A stretch of 9,831 nt of DNA from JBCCZC01 sp039188505 (GTDB lineage: Bacteria > Pseudomonadota > Gammaproteobacteria > Xanthomonadales > SZUA-38), in assembly GCA_039188505.1 (NCBI GenBank), contig JBCCZC010000205.1, positions 1 through 9,831 on the forward strand. Direction: 5' to 3'. Made by a program: the position numbers and the translations under genes. The notes under the pieces were generated by a model, which was not told where the DNA came from, searched no databases, and worked only from the letters and a program-made list of their open reading frames with translations. Each line of letters starts with the position of its first letter. Within the stretch, counting starts at the first letter, position 1. Of this stretch, positions 1-6,184 are shown in pieces.

Positions 1-1
1 A

Positions 2-1486
2 CTGCTGCTCGAGGACCTGGAGATGGTGCTGTGGGCCAGCGCCGACGCGGATGCCTCCCTCGGCCGCTTCCTGACCCGTTTCCGCGGGGGGCTGGCCCTG
101 CTCGGGCTCGGCATCATCGCAATCATAGGCCTGCTATTCGGGGGTCGCCGGCTGCTCACCCAATACGAGGCCGCACTGCTACGGCAGGCCTACGTGGATG
201 ATCTGACCGGACTGCCGAACCGCGCAGTCATCGTCGACCGGGTCCTGCAGCTCGTCGAGGTGTGCCGGCGCCAGGAATGGCACATGGCCTACATCCTCAT
301 GGACATCGACCATTTCAAACGCATCAACGACGCCCGCGGCCATGCCGCCGGCGACCGCGTGCTGACCCGGCTCGGCCGACGGCTGCGGGCGCGGCTGCCG
401 GCCGAAGTGGCCGTGGCGCGGGTTGGCGGCGACGAATTCAGTCTCTTCTTCGCGTCGGGCGAGCTCAACGAGCTGCGCGTGCGGCTGGCCGAGATCCTGG
501 ATGTTGTCCGGGAACCGATCGACACCCGCGAGGGCCCGATGCACGTCTCCGCCAGCATGGGCGTCGCGATCTACCCGGAAGATGGCGACGATCCAGCCGA
601 GCTCCATCGCAAGGCCGACACGGCGCTGCACCAGGCAAAGGCCTACGGTCGCGATCGCTGGACGATCTTCTCCAGCGATCTCGACGTGAGCGTGAGCCGC
701 GAGATCCAACTCATCGATCGGCTTCGCGATGCGCTCGTCGAAGACCGCATGAACGTCAGCTACCAGCCGATCGTCAACGCGCGAACCGGAGCCATCGACG
801 CGGTGGAGGTTCTCGCACGATGGCAGGACGAGGAGCTCGGCACGGTTTCGCCTACGGAGTTCATCCCGGTGGCCGAAAGCGCCCACCTCATCGACCGGCT
901 CACCGAACGCGTGATCGAGCACACGGCGCGGGACCTTGTCGACGCGATCGGCACCAGCGGGACGCCTCTCCTCATCTCGATCAATGTCTCGGCCGTGCAG
1001 CTTGCCGACCCGGATTTCGCCCGCTGGTTCGGCCAGACCTGCTCGCGGGTAGGCCTCAAGCTGACCCGGATCACCGTCGAGCTTACGGAATCGGCGCTTA
1101 TTGAAGCTGCCGACGAAGCGACGCTGCAGATCCGCATGCTGCGGGCCGCCGGCTGTCGCGTGGTCCTCGACGACTTCGGAACCGGCTACTCGTCCATTGC
1201 GTACCTGCGCCGCATGCCGCTGGACGCGATCAAGATCGATCGCCAGTTCGTGGCGACGGTCGACCAGCCGGGTAGCATCGACCTCGGCCTCGTCCAGGGC
1301 ATTCTGTCCATGGCGACCCCCATGGGGCTTGCGGTCGTGGCCGAGGGGATCGAACGCGAGAGCCAGGCGGACGCGCTGCGAGCCATGGGCGCCGAGTGGT
1401 TCCAGGGCCATCATTTCTCTCCTCCGGTCGACGCACCGACGCTTGCCAGCGTGATCGGGGAAAGTGCGGTCACGGCAGGCGATTGA
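2..1486 (+). CDS. GGDEF-EAL cyclic di-GMP turnover protein, membrane-anchored (5' end missing)
   Basis: The frame is open to the left edge (first whole codon at 2), so the N-terminus, probably an extracytoplasmic sensor domain, lies outside the window. Residues here are counted from the ATG at 23. One membrane helix covers about 22-41, followed directly by a GGDEF domain. It carries DDLTGLPNR (59-67), the metal-binding MDIDHFK (93-99), GHAAGD (106-111) and an intact GGDEF (135-139). The inhibitory RxxD site is absent: Pro and Val stand at the two key positions. The EAL domain (about 228-480) has EVL at 262-264 (a common variant), N321, E353, DDFGTGYSS (383-391), K404, E441 and Q461. These are the residues expected of an active cyclic di-GMP phosphodiesterase. 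Both domains therefore look catalytically competent at the inner membrane, and which activity dominates cannot be told. The HD-domain gene follows 13 bases after the stop, probably in one transcript. Confidence 0.95.
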   Translation: MLLEDLEMVLWASADADASLGRFLTRFRGGLALLGLGIIAIIGLLFGGRRLLTQYEAALLRQAYVDDLTGLPNRAVIVDRVLQLVEVCRRQEWHMAYILMDIDHFKRINDARGHAAGDRVLTRLGRRLRARLPAEVAVARVGGDEFSLFFASGELNELRVRLAEILDVVREPIDTREGPMHVSASMGVAIYPEDGDDPAELHRKADTALHQAKAYGRDRWTIFSSDLDVSVSREIQLIDRLRDALVEDRMNVSYQPIVNARTGAIDAVEVLARWQDEELGTVSPTEFIPVAESAHLIDRLTERVIEHTARDLVDAIGTSGTPLLISINVSAVQLADPDFARWFGQTCSRVGLKLTRITVELTESALIEAADEATLQIRMLRAAGCRVVLDDFGTGYSSIAYLRRMPLDAIKIDRQFVATVDQPGSIDLGLVQGILSMATPMGLAVVAEGIERESQADALRAMGAEWFQGHHFSPPVDAPTLASVIGESAVTAGD

Positions 1487-1499
1487 GGGCAGCAGACAC

Positions 1500-2078
1500 A
1501 TGACGCAGCGCGCTAGCTTCACGGAAATGTCCGCCAGCACGGCGGACGACTGGCGGATCATCATTGGCGAACAGATCCCCTTCGTGCGGGGACTCCCGGA
1601 GCGGGTCCTCGATCATCTGCGCCTGCTCTCCGGCGACTACGGCGGCTTCCCGGTGGACCGGCTCCAGCACAGTCTCCAGACCGCAGCCCTGGCGGCCGAT
1701 GGCGGCGAGGACGACGAGTACATCGTGTGCGCCCTGCTTCACGACATCGGCGATACGCTTGGCAGCCTAAACCACGCCGACGTCGCCGCCGCGATCCTCC
1801 AGCCGTTCGTCAGCGAAGCCAACCACTGGATGATCAAGCACCACGCGATCTTCCAGGGCTATAACTTCTTCCACCACCTCGGGATGGATCGCAACATGCG
1901 GGACGCCTTCTGGGAATCCGCGCACTACGAGCGAACGGCGCATTTCGTCGAGGCCTACGACAACCGGGCCTTCGACGAGAACCGGCCGACGCCGCCGCTG
2001 GAGGAATTCGTTCCGCTGGTCCGCAGCGTCTTCTCGCAGCCGAAGCACAGCCTCTACCAGGCGGCGCTGGCCGACTAG
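1500..2078 (+). CDS. HD-domain protein, PhnZ/MIOX-like metal-ligand pattern
   Basis: This is a 192-residue soluble protein. ATG 1500 was chosen because it has GAGG at 1485-1488; an in-frame GTG at 1464 would overlap the GGDEF-EAL gene. It has an HD core: HSLQTA (57-62), LLHDIGD (79-85), NH (91-92), KHHAIFQGY (113-121) and YDNRAFD (153-159). H57, H81, D82, H92, H114 or H115, and D154 could form a dinuclear metal site. The spacing of H57 to HD81-82 and a Tyr ten residues before H57 (Y47) match what I recall of the diiron oxygenase PhnZ (Y24, H34, H58-D59). However, the PhnZ Glu27 position is Phe50 here. The close family is usually annotated only as 'HD domain-containing protein' or 'phosphohydrolase', and its substrate is unknown to me. 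It could be a phosphohydrolase or an oxygenase. A link to cyclic di-GMP is suggested only by its neighbour. It has no HD-GYP motif. Confidence 0.9.
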   Translation: MTQRASFTEMSASTADDWRIIIGEQIPFVRGLPERVLDHLRLLSGDYGGFPVDRLQHSLQTAALAADGGEDDEYIVCALLHDIGDTLGSLNHADVAAAILQPFVSEANHWMIKHHAIFQGYNFFHHLGMDRNMRDAFWESAHYERTAHFVEAYDNRAFDENRPTPPLEEFVPLVRSVFSQPKHSLYQAALAD

Positions 2079-2998
2079 CGTGCCGGGGCGCCCCCGGGCG
2101 TCAGTCGAGCCTTGAGGAAGTCGATCATGACGCGGACCTTTTGCGGGAGATACGCGCGGCTCGGATAGACCAGCCAGGCCGCCGTGTCGAAGTCCGTCGC
2201 GGTCGCCTCGTGGTCTGGCAGCACATCGACGAGGCGACCGGCGGCGAGGTCCTCCCCGACGAGCCAGTCCGCCAGCAGCGCAGGCCCGGCCCCGCCGAGT
2301 ACGATCGAACGCAGGCTCAGCGCCGAGGACACGATGACGTCTGCGGTTACCGTCACCGGCTCCACCTCACGCTGCGTCCCCCGCCGCGCCCGGAACAGCC
2401 ATTGCGAGCGGAACGCCGGGAGGGCGAAAGCCGTGCACCCGTGCTCCGCCAGGTCGACGGGGGCTCGGATCGGACTCGCCTCGGCCAGGTAGCTCGGGCT
2501 CGCCACCACTCGGTAGGCGGTGGCGAAAAGCCGCGTCGCCACGACATCGCCCGCCAGGCCCGGTCCGAGTCGAATGGCGAGGTCGATGCCCTCCGCTACC
2601 AGATCCACATTGGCGTCGGTGAACAGCAATTCGAGGTCCACGTCCGGATAGCGTTCGCGAAAGGCCGGGAGCAGCGGCACGACCACGCGTTCCCCGAACG
2701 CGACCGACGCGGTCAACCGGAGCGTCCCGCGCGGCCCGGATTGGGCGAGGCGCGCCTCCTCCTTCGCCTGATCCATTTCCTCGATGATCGCGACGACGCG
2801 GCGTAGAAAGCCCTGGCCGCTTTCCGTGAGCGTCATGGTTCGGGTCGTGCGGTGAAGGAGGCGCGCGCCGAGCTGGTCCTCGAGCTGGCCGATCGACCGG
2901 GAAACGGAGGACGGATTGAGCCCGCGATCCGCCGCCACTGCGGCGAAGCTCAGCTTCTGGGCCACCTCGATGAAAAGGCGCAGTGAGTCGACATTCAT
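2075..2998 (-). CDS. LysR-family transcriptional regulator (CrgA-like)
   Basis: The protein is 307 residues, normal for the family. The N-terminal winged helix-turn-helix spans about 1-60 (LRLFIEVAQKLSFAAVAA, then NPSSVSRSIGQLE, then LLHRTTRTMTLTESG). A linker helix at about 62-87 leads to a periplasmic-binding-protein-like effector domain (about 90-300) of the CrgA-like type, with GTLRLTASVAFGE, FTDANVDLVAEGIDLAIR and a conserved SPSYL. The start is secure: an in-frame TGA (3001-2999) directly precedes ATG 2998. There is no Shine-Dalgarno in front of it, so the mRNA may be leaderless or weakly translated. The gene is divergent from the oxidoreductase at 3119, the classical arrangement in which a LysR protein represses itself and, with an effector, activates its neighbour. 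Its last four bases overlap the end of the HD gene. The effector cannot be predicted. Confidence 0.95.
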   Translation of the reverse strand: MNVDSLRLFIEVAQKLSFAAVAADRGLNPSSVSRSIGQLEDQLGARLLHRTTRTMTLTESGQGFLRRVVAIIEEMDQAKEEARLAQSGPRGTLRLTASVAFGERVVVPLLPAFRERYPDVDLELLFTDANVDLVAEGIDLAIRLGPGLAGDVVATRLFATAYRVVASPSYLAEASPIRAPVDLAEHGCTAFALPAFRSQWLFRARRGTQREVEPVTVTADVIVSSALSLRSIVLGGAGPALLADWLVGEDLAAGRLVDVLPDHEATATDFDTAAWLVYPSRAYLPQKVRVMIDFLKARLTPGGAPAR

Positions 2999-3017
2999 TC
3001 ATGCGAATTATGCATGA
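2999..3017. promoter_or_regulatory. LysR-type operator (dyad with T-N11-A core)
   Basis: There is a perfect inverted repeat TCATGC-N7-GCATGA. Inside it, ATGC-N7-GCAT (3001-3015) contains the LysR hallmark T-N11-A (T3002, A3014). It lies directly against the regulator's start codon and upstream of the oxidoreductase gene. On the + strand a -35-like TTGTCA follows at 3023-3028, though no good -10 sits at the right distance. On the - strand a -10-like CATAAT (3012-3007) lies inside the dyad. Binding here would plausibly block the regulator's own promoter while standing upstream of the divergent one. This is inferred from the pattern and position only. Confidence 0.6.
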
Positions 3018-3118
3018 GAGATTTGTCAGATACCCCATTTATCGACATTCGCGCAGGTCCGAGTATCTCGTCCCACGTGCTCCAGCGAGCACACCACACG
3101 AGAAAAAGGAGTTAACTG

Positions 3119-3971
3119 ATGACGAAGATCGCCTTTCTTGGAACCGGCGCCATGGGCAGTCGCATGGCCGCACGCCTCTGCGCAGAGCACGACGTGACCG
3201 TCTGGAATCGCAGCGAGGACCGGATACCCGCCAGCCTGCTCAGCACGGGCGCCCGGCCGGCGGCGACACCAGCGGACGCGGCGGACGGTGCCGACGTCGT
3301 CGTGGCCATGGTGCGCGACGACACGGCGTCGAGAAGCGTCTGGCTGGACGGGACGCTCGACGCGATGGCGCCCGGCGCCCTTGCCGTCGAGTGTTCGACG
3401 CTCTCCATCGCCTGGATACGGGAGCTCGGCCGCGCCGCCGAGGACCGAACCATCCGCTTCTGCGAAGCGCCCGTCGCGGGATCCCGACCACAGGCGGAGG
3501 CCGGTCAGCTCATCCACCTGGTCGGCGGTGAGCCCGACACGGTGGCCGCCCTCGCCCCGATCCTGGCGATCACCGGCGATGCCACTCACCACCTCGGGCC
3601 CGTTGGCGCCGGCATGGCGATGAAACTGATCGTGAACGGCCTCTTCGGGATCCAGCTCGCGGCGATCGCGGAGCTCCTGGCGCTCGGCGAGTCCCTGGGA
3701 ATCTCTCCCGAGCTGGCGCTGGCGACGCTCGCGGCCACACCGATTCTGTCTCCGGCAGGCCGAATCTCGGGCGAAGCCATGGTTGGGGGGCAGCTTCGCC
3801 CCGGCCTTCCCCATCGCGCTCGTCGCCAAGGACTTGGGCCTGATCACGGGGGCGGCGGACTCGCCTCCGGGCGTTCCCGTGACGTCCGCGGTCGGCGAAG
3901 TCTACCGTGAAGCAGTCGACGCCGGCATCGGCGAAGACAACATCACCGGCATCATCCAGCGCTACCGTTAG
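3119..3971 (+). pseudogene. NAD(P)-dependent 3-hydroxyisobutyrate dehydrogenase-like oxidoreductase, frameshifted at 3785-3790
   Basis: The gene starts at ATG 3119 behind a strong AAGGAG (3106-3111, 7-base spacer). It belongs to the beta-hydroxyacid dehydrogenase family. The Rossmann motif GTGAMG is at residues 8-13, WNR (29-31) ends the second strand and suggests NADP preference, the substrate loop APVAGSRPQAEAGQL is at 117-131, and the putative catalytic lysine is K169 in GAGMAMKLIVN. The reading frame is broken: as read, it leaves the family sequence after residue about 224 and stops at 3910. Dropping one G from the run of six at 3785-3790 restores the expected end (SFAPAFPIALVAKDLGL, including the conserved K237-D238) through to the TAG at 3969-3971. 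That gives 283 residues, normal for the family. It is either a true frameshift mutation or a homopolymer sequencing error. As read, it lacks part of the active site. It is probably controlled by the divergent LysR regulator. The substrate is unknown. Confidence 0.85.
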
Positions 3972-4036
3972 CGGCCTGGCGGGCCTGGCCGGAGCGACCG
4001 TGTCGCCCTAGACCTACCGCGACGCGATGGGCTCGC

Positions 4037-5119
4037 CTACGCCGACCAGTCGACGATTTCGCCAAGCTGCGGATCGACGCTGCCGCGCACGAGGGCCTGG
4101 AATGCCGCCATGCCGGCAGCGGCGCCCACATGGTTTTCCAAGCGCAGCGAGCCGGAGACGCGCGGAAGGAACGCCTGCCAGGCCTCGGCGAAACGAGCAC
4201 CGACGCCGCCCGAGTCACGCCAGTCCTGCTCGCGTTTGGCGATCTGCGTGGGCGCGAAGAAGAACTCCGGTGTCGGTCCGGGCAGCTTCTGACCGTGCTC
4301 GAGCGTTCCGAGGTGGGAGTAGCCCACGGCGCTCGAGAAGCGAAGCGCGGGTCCAAGGTGCTCGTGGATCTCGCGCCGCAGCGCGGAGTTGCCCGCGAAG
4401 TCGATGTAGACCGCGTTGCTGCCGTCCAGCTCGCCGATACGGTCATAGGTGAGCACCCGGTCACAGGTCGCCGCGCCGGACACGAAGGCCTCGTTGCTCG
4501 CCGAGGTGAGCCCGACGACTTCGCGCGCACCGCGACGACGGAACAGGAAGCCCGTTCCCAGGGCCGTCTTGCTGGATGCGCTCGACAGGATGATGCGCTT
4601 CGCCCCGAAGGCGTCGTTGTCCTCGAAGAAATCCTCGAGCATCAGGGCGGTCATGAACAATGGACGGAACAGCGACTGCCAGGGCTCGGCGTCGACAACG
4701 TGAAGCGGATCCGCCTGGCAGCGCACGTAGCTGTTGTACACCGCGGGCAGCGGTCGCCGGTGTTCGGCACCGTCCATGAAGCCGCCCGAGCCAACGCGGT
4801 CCGGCCGCAGGATCAGATGCGAGGACATCGGCCAGAAGCCGTAAAGCCGCTCGCCGACGGCGATGTCCTCATGCTCCGAGGCCGTGACGTTGGCGAAGCC
4901 CCAGACGGGAATCCGCCCCCAGCCTGGCTCACTCGCAGGAAAGAAGCGCCAGTAGCCCACCTCGTTGCCCACCGCCCCATAGGTCACGTTGTTGGCCGTG
5001 AGCGCTGCGCGGTCGATGGCAACCTCGATCTCACCGGCGCCGATCGCGCGAGCCTGCGCGGGTACGCGGCGCACCTCGTCGAGCTGGTCCGTGCGCACCT
5101 CGACATCGAAACGTTCCAT
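4037..5119 (-). CDS. DUF2855 family protein, medium-chain dehydrogenase/reductase-like
   Basis: This is a 360-residue protein of uncharacterised family DUF2855. ATG 5119 is chosen because GGAGAG lies about 8 bases upstream and the MERFDVEVRTDQLDEVR start fits the family. The frame stays open far upstream, but only as a shadow of the opposite-strand gene. The N-terminal half resembles the GroES-like fold of medium-chain dehydrogenases (EIEVAIDRAALTANNVTYG at about 29-47, then VWGFANV and GERLYGFWPMSSHL). The second half looks like a Rossmann region (KRIILSSASSKTALGTGF, then GAREVVGLTSASN, then VYIDFAGN). There is no classical GxGxxG nucleotide loop and no zinc-ligand set that I can see, so cofactor use and reaction are open. 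It converges with the oxidoreductase (65-base gap) and diverges from the TPR gene. I can assign no function. Confidence 0.88.
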   Translation of the reverse strand: MERFDVEVRTDQLDEVRRVPAQARAIGAGEIEVAIDRAALTANNVTYGAVGNEVGYWRFFPASEPGWGRIPVWGFANVTASEHEDIAVGERLYGFWPMSSHLILRPDRVGSGGFMDGAEHRRPLPAVYNSYVRCQADPLHVVDAEPWQSLFRPLFMTALMLEDFFEDNDAFGAKRIILSSASSKTALGTGFLFRRRGAREVVGLTSASNEAFVSGAATCDRVLTYDRIGELDGSNAVYIDFAGNSALRREIHEHLGPALRFSSAVGYSHLGTLEHGQKLPGPTPEFFFAPTQIAKREQDWRDSGGVGARFAEAWQAFLPRVSGSLRLENHVGAAAGMAAFQALVRGSVDPQLGEIVDWSA

Positions 5120-5146
5120 GGCGGGTCTCTCCGATTTGGGGCAGGA

Positions 5147-5176
5147 AGTATGGCACTGGGCACCAGCCCTTGTCGC
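5147..5176 (-). promoter_or_regulatory. Candidate sigma70 promoter for the DUF2855 gene
   Basis: Read on the - strand, GCGACA (5176-5171, 4 of 6 to TTGACA) and CATACT (5152-5147, 4 of 6 to TATAAT) are separated by 18 bases. Transcription would start near 5140, giving a leader of about 20 bases that carries the GGAGAG ribosome site. Both boxes are only moderate matches, so this is tentative. Confidence 0.35.
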
Positions 5177-5177
5177 G

Positions 5178-5191
5178 GTGACGATGGTCAC
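5178..5191. promoter_or_regulatory. Small dyad GTGAC-N4-GTCAC in a divergent promoter region
   Basis: A perfect 5-base inverted repeat with a 4-base spacer lies one base upstream of the candidate -35 of the DUF2855 gene, within the 150-base gap between that gene and the TPR gene. Its size and position suit a binding site for a dimeric regulator. An arm of five bases can arise by chance in GC-rich DNA, and no matching regulator lies next to it. Confidence 0.3.
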
Positions 5192-5269
5192 GCTGCTGCC
5201 CGCCGATGGGCACTCGGATAACCCCCGGACGCACTGCCAGAATGGCGCCGTCTGCAGCTGGAGAGCCCC

Positions 5270-6157
5270 ATGAAACGTAGTCTTCTCGCCCTGATCTGCC
5301 TGACCCTGCCGCTCACCGCCTTCGGACTCGAGGCCCGCATCGAGCCGGTCGAAAGCGCCATCGACGCGGGCGACTGGAAGCGGGCCATCAAGCTCGCCGA
5401 GGACTGGGTCGATGATGATCCAGACAACGCGCTTGCGCAGTACTGGCTCGCCGTGTCGAGGCGCGTGAAGATGGAGAACGTCAATCGGATGCGGGCCATG
5501 GCAACGATCGGCGGTTACAAACGGGCCCTCACCCGCGCCATCGAGCTGGATCCGCAGCTGGTCGACGCCCGCGCCGAGCGCATCGGCTTCCTCATCCACG
5601 CCCCGGGGATCGCCGGTGGCGATCGCGACGAGGCCCGTCGCGAGATTGAGGCCCTGCGCGCCATCGATCCGCGAGAGGCGGCGGATATGCAGCTCGAACT
5701 CGCCCGCGTCGAGGAGGACATGGACGGCGTCCTGGCGGCGCTAGAACAGATCCAGGCGCTCGAACCCGAGCGCGACGGCGTCAAGATCGAAGTCGCGTTG
5801 ATCCACATCAGCCAGTCCCGCTACCAGGATGCCGAGGAACTCCTCCTCGCCTGCGCAGATTCCGACGAGCCGGGTGTGTCCCTCGGCGCCCAGTACCAGC
5901 GCGCGCGCTGGCGCGTCATTGCGGAAGAAGACACGACGACCGCGGCCACGTTGCTGGAAAACTATCTCACCACCCGGGGCGACGAGGATCTGCCCTACGC
6001 ACCCGACCGCTCCGCCGCCTTCTGGCGCCTCGGTCTCGCCCAGGAGATGAACGGTCAGCAGGATCTGGCGCTGTCGTCGCTCGAACAGAGCGTGGCGCTC
6101 AACGATGAATTCGAGCCCGCGCAGGAGGATCTGAAGCGGATGCAGCGGGGCCGCTAG
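5270..6157 (+). CDS. Exported TPR-repeat protein
   Basis: The protein is 295 residues and starts at ATG 5270 behind GGAG (5260-5263). It begins with a Sec signal peptide: MKR, then a hydrophobic core LLALICLTLPLTAFG, with cleavage likely near residue 19-22. There is no lipobox cysteine after the core, so it is probably periplasmic rather than a lipoprotein. The mature part is all alpha helix and shows degenerate tetratricopeptide repeats. These include a repeat at about 27-60 (AIDAGDWKRAIKLAEDWV), another around 85-112, one around 145-195 (SRYQDAEELLLACA) and a last one at about 247-281 (AAFWRLGLAQEMNGQQDLA). The APGIAGGDRDEA segment (111-122) is a motif I associate with this kind of periplasmic TPR protein. 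Such proteins act as protein-binding scaffolds, often in envelope assembly; the partner is not evident here. It is divergent from the DUF2855 gene and converges with uup. Confidence 0.88.
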   Translation: MKRSLLALICLTLPLTAFGLEARIEPVESAIDAGDWKRAIKLAEDWVDDDPDNALAQYWLAVSRRVKMENVNRMRAMATIGGYKRALTRAIELDPQLVDARAERIGFLIHAPGIAGGDRDEARREIEALRAIDPREAADMQLELARVEEDMDGVLAALEQIQALEPERDGVKIEVALIHISQSRYQDAEELLLACADSDEPGVSLGAQYQRARWRVIAEEDTTTAATLLENYLTTRGDEDLPYAPDRSAAFWRLGLAQEMNGQQDLALSSLEQSVALNDEFEPAQEDLKRMQRGR

Positions 6158-6169
6158 GCGCCGGACCGG

Positions 6170-6184
6170 GCCTGCCGCTCAGGC
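6170..6184. terminator. Possible bidirectional terminator stem between TPR gene and uup
   Basis: GCCTG-CCGCT-CAGGC forms a 5-base-pair stem with a 5-base loop in the 21-base gap between the convergent genes, and its right half overlaps the uup stop codon (TGA, 6181-6179). No run of T follows on either strand, so intrinsic termination is uncertain. Confidence 0.3.

Noticed and set aside
179..1564. 461-codon open frame on - opposite the GGDEF-EAL gene
   Set aside because: The + strand frame carries all family motifs. The antisense translation is rich in Arg, Asp and Gly with no recognisable domain, as expected for a shadow in GC-rich DNA.
2141..2806. 221-codon frame on + within the LysR gene
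   Set aside because: Composition is Arg/Gly-rich without motifs, and the LysR gene on - explains the region fully.
2988..3050. Direct repeat TCGACATTC (2988-2996 and 3042-3050) as a regulator binding repeat
   Set aside because: Nine bases, one copy inside the regulator's coding start, and no dyad symmetry of the LysR type; likely chance.
3994..4006. GCGAC-CGT-GTCGC stem between the oxidoreductase and DUF2855 genes as a terminator
   Set aside because: Only five pairs with a 3-base loop and no T-run on either side; too weak to call, although the position is suitable.
5120..5599. Upstream extension of the DUF2855 frame (160 more codons)
   Set aside because: It runs through the divergent promoter gap and into the TPR gene on the other strand. 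ATG 5119 has a ribosome site and the correct family start.
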